Source: CAZJDM01 sp964544765 (lineage in GTDB: Bacteria > Bdellovibrionota_B > Oligoflexia > CAYFLR01). Taken from it: 29,356 nt of DNA. Location of the stretch: NCBI GenBank assembly GCA_964544765.1, contig CAZJDM010000042.1, positions 1 through 29,356 on the forward strand. Direction: 5' to 3'. This document shows, in pieces, positions 17,192 through 25,608 of this stretch (the first letter of the stretch is position 1; every line of letters starts with the position of its first letter). A program made the position numbers and the translations under genes. The notes below the pieces were generated by a model, which was given only the letters and a program-made list of their open reading frames with translations, did no database searches and was not told the DNA's origin.

Positions 17192-18031
17192 ATGCCCAAA
17201 TCTTCCTACCGATATTCTAAAACTGAAGTTCTAGACTTTTTAAAATCAATCCATCCAACCAATCTACCATCTGATGCCAATTTAGAATATTGTCTTGGTT
17301 CTTATAAGCGCTTTTTTACAACCTTTAGTCTAGTAAAAGGATTAAAAGGCAAATGCCTAGAATTAGGCGCCAATCCCTATTTTATAAGTATGCTGTTAGA
17401 GGAGTTTACTAATCTTAAAATTACATATAGTAATTACTTTGGAAAACAATTTGGCGCTACTGCCCAGGAAAAAATATCTTACCAGCCCATCAAAGCAAAA
17501 TCAGCTATCCTAAAGAATCTTCCCTTTCATCACTTTAATGTAGAAAAGGATGAGTTTCCTTTTGAGAATAATACTTTTGATGTCCTTCTATTTTGCGAAA
17601 TAATTGAGCATTTAACTCAAGACCCTTTAAAAGCACTTACAGAAATTAAACGTGTCCTGAAAGTCGATGGAAGATTAATTATTACAACTCCTAATGTTAC
17701 CCGTTTAGAAAATGTCGTAAAATTACTCCTAGGTCGTAATATTTATGACCCTTATTCTGCTTATGGTCCTCTAGGTCGTCATAATAGGGAATACACGCTT
17801 CGAAAACTGATTACCTTACTTAACAAATTAGGATTTACCATTGAAAAATGTTTTACTTCCGATGTTCATAAAAACCCGGTAACAAGGTTTTTAAAACCAT
17901 TAAAATGGCTGAATCCATACTGGGGACAATATATTTTCATCAGAGCTAAGAACGAAATTGAGGGGGGAACTAAAAAACCACGATTCTTATACAAAAGTTA
18001 TCCTGAGAATGAGATGGATGAGGCAAACTAA
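17192..18031 (+). CDS. Class I SAM-dependent methyltransferase
   Basis: I prefer the ATG at 17192, nine nt after an AGGA box, over the GTG at 17186. The 279-aa protein shows the Methyltransf_11-type core. Motif I is 'CLELGANPYFISML' (55-68). 'FPFENNTFDVLLFCEIIEHL' (122-141) carries the acidic post-I/II region and the typical EIIEH turn. 'LKALTEIKRVLKVDGRLIITTPN' is split around residues 146-168. A region about 185-210 (DPYSAYGPLGRHNREYTLRKL) resembles methyltransferases acting on lipids, glycans or small metabolites, but the acceptor cannot be identified. It has no membrane segment, so it is cytosolic. It lies 87 nt before the alcohol dehydrogenase gene on the same strand; co-transcription is possible but a metabolic link is not shown. 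Confidence 0.88.
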   Translation: MPKSSYRYSKTEVLDFLKSIHPTNLPSDANLEYCLGSYKRFFTTFSLVKGLKGKCLELGANPYFISMLLEEFTNLKITYSNYFGKQFGATAQEKISYQPIKAKSAILKNLPFHHFNVEKDEFPFENNTFDVLLFCEIIEHLTQDPLKALTEIKRVLKVDGRLIITTPNVTRLENVVKLLLGRNIYDPYSAYGPLGRHNREYTLRKLITLLNKLGFTIEKCFTSDVHKNPVTRFLKPLKWLNPYWGQYIFIRAKNEIEGGTKKPRFLYKSYPENEMDEAN

Positions 18032-18118
18032 ATAGAAACAGTCGAATGTATGAAATGTATGAATGGTTAAATGTAACTAAAGTTGAATGTAGAAAAGGTT
18101 GAATAAGGAGAAATTGTA

Positions 18119-19162
18119 ATGAAAGCGATGATCTTAAACCAACAGTGTAATCTAAATCACAGCGAAAATCCGTTAGCGCCTGTAGAACTACCTGATCCCA
18201 AGCCTGACAATAAAGAAATTTTAATAAAAGTTACAGCTTGTGGTGTCTGTCATACCGAATTAGATGAAATTGAGGGAAGAATATTACTTAACAATTTGCC
18301 TGTTGTACTTGGTCACCAAGTTGTAGGAACCATTACAGAATGTGGCAATGATGTCCAAAAATATAAAGTAGGTGATAGAGTTGGAGTTGGCTGGATTTTC
18401 TACTCTTGTGGGTCATGTGAGTATTGTAAAAATGACAAGGAAAATTTATGTCCAGAATTTAAGGCTACAGGTAGAGATGTTAATGGGGGATATGCTGAAT
18501 TAATGACCATCAATGAAGACTTTGCCTACCCAATTCCCGATACTTTTTCGGACACTGAAGCTGCACCTCTATTATGTGCAGGTGCCATTGGTTACCGCTC
18601 TTTAAGATTATCGGGACTACAGGATCATCAAAACTTAGGTCTAACTGGCTTTGGAGCTGCAGGACACCTTGTATTACAATTAGTCAAATTTAAATTTCCT
18701 CATGTAAAAACATTTGTTTTTGCCCGTAATGAAAACGAGAGAAACTTTGCCCGAGAATTGGGAGCTGTATGGGCAGGTGACATCTCAGAAACTCCCTTAC
18801 ACCAAGAAAATCAACCTACAAAACTTCACACCATTATTGACACCACTCCCGTATGGAAACCAGTGGTAGAAGCTTTAAAGCACTTAGTCCCAGGTGGACG
18901 TCTGGTGATCAATGCTATTCGTAAAGAAGAAGGCGATAAACAATATTTGGAAAAGATTCATTATCAGAAACATTTATGGATGGAAAAGGAAATCAAAACT
19001 GTCGCCAATGTAACCAGAAAAGATATTACAGAGTTTCTGGATATCGCCGCTAAAATTCCTCTTAAACCGGAAATTGAAGAGTATCCTTTCGAAAATGCCA
19101 ATCTAGCCTTACTTGATTTAAAACATAAGACAATATGTGGAGCTAAAGTTTTAACAAGATAA
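18119..19162 (+). CDS. Zinc-dependent alcohol dehydrogenase (MDR superfamily)
   Basis: AAGGAGA sits nine nt before the ATG. The 347-aa length is normal for the family. Catalytic zinc ligands are visible as Cys44 (ACGVCHTELDEIEG), His66 (LGHQVVG) and Cys153 (LLCAGAIGY). The structural zinc site is complete, with Cys97, 100, 103 and 111 (CGSCEYCKNDKENLC). The nucleotide-binding turn is GFGAAG (177-182). 'VCHTELDEIEGR' is characteristic of a bacterial ADH subgroup annotated as zinc-binding alcohol dehydrogenase family protein. It probably interconverts primary alcohols and aldehydes with NAD(P)H in the cytosol; the natural substrate is unclear. The 87-nt leader contains degenerate GAATGTA direct repeats. 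Confidence 0.93.
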   Translation: MKAMILNQQCNLNHSENPLAPVELPDPKPDNKEILIKVTACGVCHTELDEIEGRILLNNLPVVLGHQVVGTITECGNDVQKYKVGDRVGVGWIFYSCGSCEYCKNDKENLCPEFKATGRDVNGGYAELMTINEDFAYPIPDTFSDTEAAPLLCAGAIGYRSLRLSGLQDHQNLGLTGFGAAGHLVLQLVKFKFPHVKTFVFARNENERNFARELGAVWAGDISETPLHQENQPTKLHTIIDTTPVWKPVVEALKHLVPGGRLVINAIRKEEGDKQYLEKIHYQKHLWMEKEIKTVANVTRKDITEFLDIAAKIPLKPEIEEYPFENANLALLDLKHKTICGAKVLTR

Positions 19163-19190
19163 ATTAGAGATCATTGATTCTCAATCGAAT

Positions 19191-19604
19191 TTACTGCACT
19201 AATTTTAGTGATTTTTTCCAAGAATCTTTAATAGGACTCATAGAGTTCTGTTTTTCAAAAGAGACTACGTTCCCTCTTTTTGAATACATTCTACCAACTC
19301 TAGAGCGAGAGATGTATACCATGAAATTTTTAAGATTTGCGTCATAAACTAATCTTACGTCTTCTTTTCCCTTACGATATATCAAAGAATCCTCTACTCT
19401 TTGATAAATTGCGTCATCACCAATACCTTTGACCAGGTATTGGTTGTTATTAAGTTTACGGATAGTAACTGAGTATAGATTTTCCACGGGCTTATAATAA
19501 TACCTACCACTAATTTTAGGAACCTTTTTCTCGCACCAAAGACCCCAAAAAGCTGCAAATAGTAAGATAATAAACGATTTTTTCCATAAAAATCTTGGTA
19601 ACAT
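19191..19604 (-). CDS. Small membrane-anchored or lipoprotein-like protein, unknown
   Basis: An upstream ATG at 19625 is in frame, but the strong AGAAGGAG ribosome binding site lies inside that extension. The start is therefore the ATG at 19604, giving 137 aa. The N-terminus is MLPRFLWKKS followed by a hydrophobic core and 'GLWCEKK'. The Cys is placed like a lipobox Cys, but -1 Trp and -3 Gly are poor, so it could be an uncleaved anchor instead. The rest is basic and predicted beta-rich (SVTIRKLNNNQYLVKGIGDD, DVRLVYDANLKNFMVYI). It lies 82 nt downstream of livF on the same strand and may be transcribed with the importer; no functional link is visible. Confidence 0.7.
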   Translation of the reverse strand: MLPRFLWKKSFIILLFAAFWGLWCEKKVPKISGRYYYKPVENLYSVTIRKLNNNQYLVKGIGDDAIYQRVEDSLIYRKGKEDVRLVYDANLKNFMVYISRSRVGRMYSKRGNVVSFEKQNSMSPIKDSWKKSLKLVQ

Positions 19605-19686
19605 TACTACTTTTCTCCTTCTCACATATCATATCGGATATAGTAGAAGAAACTTGAATTATTCAATGACACTTATAGACAACCTA

Positions 19687-20409
19687 TCATCCACCTAGAT
19701 AAGCTTTTTGAATTTCTGAATTTTGTAATAAATTTTGCCCGGTTCCTGACAACCTAATTTTGCCGTTAGCTAATACGTATCCACGATCCGCTATATTTAA
19801 AGCTCGATTGGCGTTCTGTTCAACTAAAAATACCGTGGTTCCTGATTGCCGAACCTTCTCTAAAACCTCAAATATTTGCTTCACTATCAAGGGAGCCAGC
19901 CCCAAACTTGGCTCATCCAGTAGTAACAATTTAGGCCGTCCCATTAAAGCTCTACCTATGGCTAACATTTGTTGCTCACCACCAGACAAAGTTCCCGCTC
20001 TTTGTTTTCTCCGCTCTGCTAAAACCGGAAACATATCGAGTATTTTTTCCAGATCCTCTCCCTCATGCTCACGACCAATACTAATAGTACCCATTTGCAG
20101 GTTTTCTACTACTGTTAATCCTGAGAATATGTGTCTACCTTCAGGAACCAAGGCAATACCAAGTTTACTGATTTTATGAGTTGGATACTGATCAATGTTT
20201 TTACCTTTAAATTGAATCATACCGCCAATAGCCTTAGGATTACCAAAGATAGATTTTAATAAAGTGGATTTACCAGCGCCATTAGCTCCAATTAAAGTTA
20301 CTATTTCTCCTTCATTTACATTTAGAGATACATCATACAAGGCTTTGATAGGACCATAAGCAGCGCTTATTTTATTTAGTTCCAACAATATACTTGAAGA
20401 AGTGTTCAA
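19687..20409 (-). CDS. livF: Branched-chain amino-acid ABC transporter ATP-binding protein LivF
   Basis: The 240-aa ATPase starts at a TTG (20409) with an AGAGGT ribosome binding site close upstream. Walker A is GANGAGKS (41-48), the signature is LSGGEQQ (141-147) and Walker B is LLLLDEPSLGL (161-171). VFLVEQN carries the switch region in the LivF manner. Length and motifs fit LivF closely. It lies on the cytoplasmic face of the LivHM channel with LivG and powers import of Leu/Ile/Val-type or related amino acids. It is the last gene of the livKHMGF order, 9 nt after livG. Confidence 0.96.
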   Translation of the reverse strand: MNTSSSILLELNKISAAYGPIKALYDVSLNVNEGEIVTLIGANGAGKSTLLKSIFGNPKAIGGMIQFKGKNIDQYPTHKISKLGIALVPEGRHIFSGLTVVENLQMGTISIGREHEGEDLEKILDMFPVLAERRKQRAGTLSGGEQQMLAIGRALMGRPKLLLLDEPSLGLAPLIVKQIFEVLEKVRQSGTTVFLVEQNANRALNIADRGYVLANGKIRLSGTGQNLLQNSEIQKAYLGG

Positions 20410-20418
20410 TCTTTACCT

Positions 20419-21357
20419 CTATTCTGTTCCAAGATAAGCAGACAACACAGCTTTATCATTTTGAACAAACTCAGGTGAACCTTGAGAAATTACTTGACCA
20501 TGGTTTAAAACAATCACATGATCAGAAATTTCCATCACCATCGACATATCATGCTCGATTATCAACACGGTTACATTATATTTATCTCTTAATTTTAAAA
20601 TTAAGTTAGATAATTGTTCGGTTTCATTCGGATTTAAACCGGCAGCTGGCTCATCTAGACAGAGTAATTCCGGCGATGTGCACATTGCTCTAGCGATTTC
20701 TAAACGACGCTGTAAACCATAAGATAATTGACCCGCTTTACGATTAGAATAATCAACCAGCCCCATAACTTCCAGCCATTCCCAGGCTTTATTAAGAGCT
20801 TTTCTTTCTTTTTCCTTATATCCACGAGTTCTCAGTAACCCAGCCAAATTATTGGTCCTCAAATGGTTATGTAAAGGAACCAATAGATTCTCCATAGTGG
20901 TGATTTCTTTAAATAAACGGATATTTTGAAAGGTTCTGGCGATACCTGCTCTTGCCACCTTATAAGAACCACCAAACATTTTAAAATACACGCGAGAAGC
21001 AAATTTCTTAGGACTCAGAAAATCTCTTGGTTGTAAAGTCTCTCCTAATATTTCTATAATATTCACATTATTTTGAGCGGTATTTAAAGTGATAGCACCT
21101 CTAGTTGGAAGATAAAACCCGGTTAGACAGTTAAATACGGTTGTTTTTCCGGCACCATTTGGACCTATTAAAGCGGTAATACTTTTTTGTTCAACTGACA
21201 GGTCAACTCTATCTAATGCACGAATACCACCAAATTGAACACTCAAATCTTTTACAGATAAAAGTGGTCTATCTTTATCAGATAACAGTGATTTGTCATT
21301 AATAGATAATAATGGTTTATCTTTACCTGATGATATTGGTTCAGTTGAATTTCTCAT
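20419..21357 (-). CDS. livG: Branched-chain amino-acid ABC transporter ATP-binding protein LivG
   Basis: The 312-aa protein has Walker A GPNGAGKT (65-72), the LivG-specific 'ARTFQNIRLF' (140-149), signature LSYGLQRRLEIARA (211-224) and Walker B LLCLDEPAAGLNPNE (231-245). Usual LivG length is about 255 residues. The excess comes from an N-terminal extension of some 33 residues made of repeats of the domain's own entry sequence (PLLSI, SLLSD, PLLSV) and an insert around 90-135. The ATG overlaps the livM stop by four bases (ATGA), indicating translational coupling. It pairs with LivF as the second nucleotide-binding subunit. Confidence 0.96.
   Translation of the reverse strand: MRNSTEPISSGKDKPLLSINDKSLLSDKDRPLLSVKDLSVQFGGIRALDRVDLSVEQKSITALIGPNGAGKTTVFNCLTGFYLPTRGAITLNTAQNNVNIIEILGETLQPRDFLSPKKFASRVYFKMFGGSYKVARAGIARTFQNIRLFKEITTMENLLVPLHNHLRTNNLAGLLRTRGYKEKERKALNKAWEWLEVMGLVDYSNRKAGQLSYGLQRRLEIARAMCTSPELLCLDEPAAGLNPNETEQLSNLILKLRDKYNVTVLIIEHDMSMVMEISDHVIVLNHGQVISQGSPEFVQNDKAVLSAYLGTE
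21247..21327 (-). repeat. Degenerate tandem repeat at the 5' end of livG
   Basis: On the coding strand, units of 21-27 nt encode GKDKPLLSI, NDKSLLS and DKDRPLLSVKDL (residues 11-37). The last unit is the normal start of the LivG ATPase domain. The preceding ones look like duplicated and diverged copies of it. Confidence 0.75.
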
Positions 21358-22649
21358 ATATTACTTGTGCCTTGATATGTATATTGCGGTCGTTTGGCCT
21401 GAAATAATCCTCTGGGTTTCCAAATCATTATTAATACCATCAATAAACCAAATATTAATACCCGATAATCAGAAAAATCTCTTAATACCTCCGGCAGAAT
21501 GGTTAAAACAAGTGCCGCGACAACTACTCCCATAGTTGACCCTAATCCCCCTAACACGATAATGGATAAAATAAGGGCCGATTCAAAAAAGGTAAAAGAG
21601 GTAGGATTAATAAATCCCTGCAAACTTGCAAAGAAAACACCGGCAATTCCTCCGACCATAGCTCCAATACAAAAAGCCGATAACTTAACGTTCACATGAT
21701 TTATTCCCAAAGATCTACAAGCTATCTCATCCTCCCTAAGAGCTTCCCATGATCTACCAATGGGTAGATGTTTAATTCTATTAATAGCAAATATCATACC
21801 TCCGCAAACTACAAACAAAACCAAATATAAAAAAATGTATCTATACTCGGTTGAATATTCTAAATTAAAAAACTCATGAAAGGGGACCCCTCCTTGCTTG
21901 GCTCTTCTGGTAAACTCCAGTCCAAAAACAGTTGGAAAAGGAACACGAATACCATTTGGTCCACCGGTAAACGAAACCCAATTATTGAGTACTAAACGAA
22001 TAATTTCACCAAAACCCAAAGTAACAATCGCCAGATAATCCCCATGCATCTTTAAAACTGGAAAGCCCAGAATAACTCCAAATAAAGCAGCTAATAAACT
22101 CGCACCAACCATTGCTTCCCAAAAACTAAGTCCCAAATATTGAGATCCTAAACCATAGCCATAGGCACCTACCGCGTAAAAGGCTACAAATCCTAAATCT
22201 AAAAGACCCGCTAGACCAACAACAATATTTAATCCTAATCCCAGTAGTACATAGATATAAGCTAAAATTATAACTGTTAACCAGTATTTTCCAACAACAA
22301 ATGGTAACAAAAAGCCTAGGGTTATGGTAAGTGCAATAACGATCTTGTTATTAGCTAATTTCTTATCAGTAAGATGGTTAAAGAACCCCAATTTTGATGA
22401 CCATGCATTAGAAAAGAAATCTACATATTTTAACTTTCTATTAAGATAAAAAAGTTGTCCAAATCTAAGAAGAGCTATAACAACTGCTAAAATCAAAGGT
22501 CTTAGAGGTTTATATTGAGTTGCATAACCATCAAGAACAATACCGGTTATTGGTCCGCACATAATATAAGTCACCAATCCGGTAAGAACAGCATCTTTTA
22601 TATTGCTGGTAATTCTTTTATTTTTACTATCATTATTATGATTAATCAT
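21354..22649 (-). CDS. livM: Branched-chain amino-acid ABC transporter permease LivM
   Basis: I place the start at the ATG at 22649 (MINHNND, 431 aa), 31 nt after the livH stop and behind AAGAAG. An in-frame ATG at 22718 would overlap livH by 38 nt and lacks a ribosome binding site, though it remains possible. The protein is highly hydrophobic, with about ten membrane segments. Family landmarks include 'GLGLNIVVGLAGLLDLG', 'GFPVLKMHGDYLAIVTLGFGE', 'WVSFTGGPNGI', the cytoplasmic EAA-like loop 'GRSWEALREDEIACRSLGI' and 'ILSIIVLGGLGSTMGVV'. It forms the membrane channel with LivH. The extra N-terminal region of about 100 residues with additional membrane segments is as in E. coli-type LivM. Confidence 0.94.
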   Translation of the reverse strand: MINHNNDSKNKRITSNIKDAVLTGLVTYIMCGPITGIVLDGYATQYKPLRPLILAVVIALLRFGQLFYLNRKLKYVDFFSNAWSSKLGFFNHLTDKKLANNKIVIALTITLGFLLPFVVGKYWLTVIILAYIYVLLGLGLNIVVGLAGLLDLGFVAFYAVGAYGYGLGSQYLGLSFWEAMVGASLLAALFGVILGFPVLKMHGDYLAIVTLGFGEIIRLVLNNWVSFTGGPNGIRVPFPTVFGLEFTRRAKQGGVPFHEFFNLEYSTEYRYIFLYLVLFVVCGGMIFAINRIKHLPIGRSWEALREDEIACRSLGINHVNVKLSAFCIGAMVGGIAGVFFASLQGFINPTSFTFFESALILSIIVLGGLGSTMGVVVAALVLTILPEVLRDFSDYRVLIFGLLMVLIMIWKPRGLFQAKRPQYTYQGTSNI

Positions 22650-22680
22650 TTTTATCTTCTTTATATCTCTTAATTTCTCC

Positions 22681-23601
22681 TTAAATTTTTTCAACCTCTG
22701 GATGTCCCAGTAACCCACTTGGTTTGAAAATTAACACCAATACTAATAATGAAAATGCAAAAACATCTTTGTAATCCGTATTAACAAATCCAGAAAATAA
22801 TGATTCAGATACTCCCAATAATAAACCACCTAACATAGCACCCGGAAGAGATCCTATCCCCCCCAATACCGCCGCTGTAAAAGCTTTAATTCCAGTAATA
22901 AATCCTATATAAAAATCAAACGAACAGTAGTTCAATGTTACTAGAACACCTGCTACTCCAGCCATGGAAGCGCCAATAATAAAAACCGATGATATAATAC
23001 GGTTAGTATTAACACCTAAAATCGCAGCCATATGCATATCTTGCTGAGTTGCACGACAAGCTCTACCAAGCACTGTAAAGCGTATTAGAAAAGTTAAAAT
23101 TCCCATGCTTAAAACAGCAACAATTATTATCAATAGTTGAGTATATGAAATTTGAAAGAATTTATTCTCAGAACCAAATCTAATGGCACCCTCTATTAGA
23201 CTAGGTATTCCCTGATTACGAGCCCCTTGACTAATTTGAACATAATTTTGAAGAACTAAAGACATCCCAATTGCGGAAATTAAAGGAGCCAATCTTGTTG
23301 ATCCACGTAATGGACGGTAGGCCACCTTCTCGATGGCCCATCCGTACAGAGCTGTTAAAATAATAGTAATAAGCATGACCATCACAATAGCGGCCAAAAC
23401 AGGTACATAACCAAAAGAAAACACAACCGATAAGGTTAATGCTGTTAAGTAGGCAGATACCATATAGATATCCCCATGAGCAAAATTAATCATGCCAATA
23501 ATGCCGTAGACCATTGTATAACCAACGGCAATCAACCCATAAGTTGCTCCCAAAGAAACACCATTAACAATTTGCTGGCCTATGATGTATAGATCATCCA
23601 T
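22681..23601 (-). CDS. livH: Branched-chain amino-acid ABC transporter permease LivH
   Basis: The 306-aa length matches LivH. It begins 'MDDLYIIGQQIVNGVSLGAT' and 'YGLIAVGYTMVYGIIGMINF', followed by AHGDIYM, the highly conserved N-terminal LivH signature. Later come 'IEKVAYRPLRGSTRLAPLIS', the cytoplasmic loop 'FTVLGRACRATQQDMHMAAI' and 'KAFTAAVLGGIGSLPGAMLG'. There are about eight membrane segments. The start codon lies 20 nt after livK. It forms the translocation pore with LivM. Confidence 0.96.
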   Translation of the reverse strand: MDDLYIIGQQIVNGVSLGATYGLIAVGYTMVYGIIGMINFAHGDIYMVSAYLTALTLSVVFSFGYVPVLAAIVMVMLITIILTALYGWAIEKVAYRPLRGSTRLAPLISAIGMSLVLQNYVQISQGARNQGIPSLIEGAIRFGSENKFFQISYTQLLIIIVAVLSMGILTFLIRFTVLGRACRATQQDMHMAAILGVNTNRIISSVFIIGASMAGVAGVLVTLNYCSFDFYIGFITGIKAFTAAVLGGIGSLPGAMLGGLLLGVSESLFSGFVNTDYKDVFAFSLLVLVLIFKPSGLLGHPEVEKI

Positions 23602-23621
23602 TACTACTCACTGAAAATTCA

Positions 23622-24761
23622 TTAAATTGATACTTCTGCGTAATTACCTTTATTGTTCCATTTGTACATTACATAATCCGACTCTTTAAGATCTCCTTTT
23701 TTATCCCAAGATTTTGGACCCATAACTGTTTGAACAACATTTTTTCTGAGCCATCTAGCTAATTTCGTACCATCAGAAGTACTCGTAGATTTCATGGCAG
23801 CGGCAATTACCTGCATAGTTGCGTATGAATATAGTGTATATCCTTCAGGTTCATATCCTGATTTACGAAACTCACTTACAACCGTTCTTCCATATTTTAA
23901 TTTACGAGCATCTTTGCCAAAAGTCATATACACACCACTGGCATATTTATTACCTCCAGCCGCAACCACAAAATCAGTTGATACAATACCATCCCCAGAA
24001 ATCAATAGAGCATCAAGCCCTTGTTCTCTCATTTGACGAACCAAGGGTCCAGCTTCACTATGTAATCCACCAAAATAAACAACTTGCGCCTTTGTAGCTT
24101 TAATTTTGGTAACTAAAGCATTAAAATCTTTCTCACCGCGAGTAAGACCTTCATATAAAACTTCTCTAACACCTAGTTGACGCATTCTTAATTTAGTAGC
24201 ATCCGCTAATCCTTGACCATATGTATCTTTATCATGAACTACCGCGATGCTTTTTAATTTTAGTTTTTTAACCATAAATTCAGCGGCCGTAAAACCTTGT
24301 TGATCATCACGACCACACATACGCATTATTGTAGGAAACTTTTGTTCGGTAACTTTGGGGTTAGTAGAAGCTGGTGTAATCATCAAAATCCCAGCATCAT
24401 CATACACAGCTGAAGAAGGAATGGTAGAAGATGAACAGAAATGACCAATTACCGCATCAACTTTATCTAGTTCAACTAATCTATTAGCAACATTAACGGC
24501 TTGCTTTGGTTCACATGCATCATCAGCTTTCACCAAAACAATTTTTTTCCCGTTGATTCCTCCAGCCTTATTTAAATCATCGGCTGCTTTTTTGGATCCT
24601 CTCCAAAGTTGCTCACCAAAAGCAGCATTAGCACCAGTATGTGGACCAGCAACACCAATTTTGATGGTATTACTTCGCTTTTTTTGAACAGCATAAACAT
24701 TACCTGCTAAACAAAGAGCCACAATACTTGTAAACAAAACATAAATTACTTTTCGCACCAT
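23622..24761 (-). CDS. livK: Branched-chain amino-acid ABC transporter substrate-binding protein LivK/LivJ
   Basis: A near-perfect AGGAGGT ribosome binding site fixes the start at 24761. The longer frame to 24911 adds 50 residues without one and hides the signal peptide. The 379-aa product has a cleavable signal (MVRKVIYVLFTSIVALCLAGNVYA). The periplasmic type I binding fold follows with 'IKIGVAGPHTGANAAFGEQL', 'KADDACEPKQAVNVANRLVE' and 'VIGHFCSSSTIPSSAVYDDA', the last holding the conserved Cys pair partner and the Ser-rich ligand-binding loop. It closely resembles LivJ/LivK, so Leu/Ile/Val or a related amino acid is the likely ligand. As first gene of livKHMGF it is nearest the promoter. 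Confidence 0.95.
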   Translation of the reverse strand: MVRKVIYVLFTSIVALCLAGNVYAVQKKRSNTIKIGVAGPHTGANAAFGEQLWRGSKKAADDLNKAGGINGKKIVLVKADDACEPKQAVNVANRLVELDKVDAVIGHFCSSSTIPSSAVYDDAGILMITPASTNPKVTEQKFPTIMRMCGRDDQQGFTAAEFMVKKLKLKSIAVVHDKDTYGQGLADATKLRMRQLGVREVLYEGLTRGEKDFNALVTKIKATKAQVVYFGGLHSEAGPLVRQMREQGLDALLISGDGIVSTDFVVAAGGNKYASGVYMTFGKDARKLKYGRTVVSEFRKSGYEPEGYTLYSYATMQVIAAAMKSTSTSDGTKLARWLRKNVVQTVMGPKSWDKKGDLKESDYVMYKWNNKGNYAEVSI

Positions 24762-24883
24762 CGACCTCCTTTTCAAAATTTTTATAAATATGTTTTTTTG
24801 CCAAATACCGAAAATAAGTACCACCAAGCTAAAAATCAATGCTTGACGACCCTTATTCCAGCAATGTAAAATTCTGCTTCGGA

Positions 24884-24911
24884 AGTATAGCATAAAAACA
24901 GGATGATGCAA
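24884..24911 (-). promoter_or_regulatory. Candidate promoter of the liv operon
   Basis: On the minus strand, TTGCAT (24911-24906) and TATACT (24889-24884, five of six to the -10 consensus) are separated by 16 bp and lie about 120 nt upstream of livK. The -35 match is weak (three of six). This is the best-positioned sigma-70-like pair between livK and the next gene. Confidence 0.4.
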
Positions 24912-24936
24912 GTGCTTTGGTATAAATTACCAATGA

Positions 24937-25287
24937 TCAACTCTTTAATTTCTCAACAAGTGATCGGCAATTAGTTAGGGACCTTTGCTGAGTTTCGCTT
25001 CTACTAGAGAATTCATCAATCTTAAGAGCTATATCTCCAAGTGAGCTTTCTACAATTTCAATAGCTGATTTAGCAGCTAAATTAGTAGTTGATTGAGCAG
25101 TTGAATCACTAAAGCTAATTTCTAGTAATAAATAGATTTTTTCAATAAATACCCCCGCAGTTATTAAAAAAGAGATTATGAAACGTAACCATGATATACA
25201 TATACTCTTATTCCACCATTTTTTACCATTTATAGCATATTTATTATCAAAAACTACCTTTACTTCTGCTTTTTTAATAAATTTCAA
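24937..25287 (-). CDS. Small single-pass membrane protein, unknown
   Basis: This frame has no ATG near its start. A TTG at 25287 follows a CGGAG box; another TTG at 25311 has no ribosome binding site. The 116-aa translation has a basic Lys/Trp-rich N-terminus and one strong hydrophobic segment (WLRFIISFLITAGVFIEKIYLLL). A Ser/Thr/Glu-rich C-terminal part that looks helical or coiled (AAKSAIEIVESSLGDIALKI, ending in SLVEKLKS) follows. The topology, one membrane anchor plus a cytoplasmic or periplasmic coil, recalls small accessory membrane proteins but matches no family I know. Residue composition looks coding. It is divergent from the next small gene. Confidence 0.45.
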   Translation of the reverse strand: MKFIKKAEVKVVFDNKYAINGKKWWNKSICISWLRFIISFLITAGVFIEKIYLLLEISFSDSTAQSTTNLAAKSAIEIVESSLGDIALKIDEFSSRSETQQRSLTNCRSLVEKLKS

Positions 25288-25401
25288 TAGGTGGATTCTC
25301 CGTAAAATCAAACGATTGAAGCGCTTATTAAAGACCTTATCTGAGAAGACGATAACATATAGTAAGAGGGCAAAAAAATAAATAAAGTGAGGTTATTGAC
25401 T

Positions 25402-25608
25402 ATGAATCTTATGAGAATGTCAAGAATGGTTAATCACAATATTGGGCGAGGCAAAAAATGGATTTTTCGCAATAAAATCATCGAAACTACATACGTAGAA
25501 GGAGATGGCGTATTTTGTATATCTTATAAGGATGGTTCAAAGGATATATTAAATGATCCCACAGAACTAGGGGAATTTAAAACCCTTTTTAAAGAAAAAA
25601 CCATTTAA
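25402..25608 (+). CDS. Small hypothetical protein beside the IS element
   Basis: I choose the ATG at 25402, nine nt after a GAGG box; the frame itself opens at a GTG at 25387. The 68-aa product is basic at the N-terminus (MNLMRMSRMVNHNIGRGKKW). It then has a likely beta-hairpin (IIETTYVEGDGVFCISYKDGSK) and an acidic-to-basic tail. No family is recognised. Its stop codon lies seven bases before the left inverted repeat of the IS, so its 3' end may have been truncated or redesigned by the insertion. Confidence 0.5.
   Translation: MNLMRMSRMVNHNIGRGKKWIFRNKIIETTYVEGDGVFCISYKDGSKDILNDPTELGEFKTLFKEKTI

Noticed and set aside
22650..22718. Longer LivM beginning inside livH
   Set aside because: No ribosome binding site and a 38-nt overlap with livH. 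The ATG at 22649 is more plausible, though this is not certain.
24762..24911. 50-residue N-terminal extension of LivK
   Set aside because: The AGGAGGT site and signal peptide place the start at 24761; the extension region also holds the candidate promoter.
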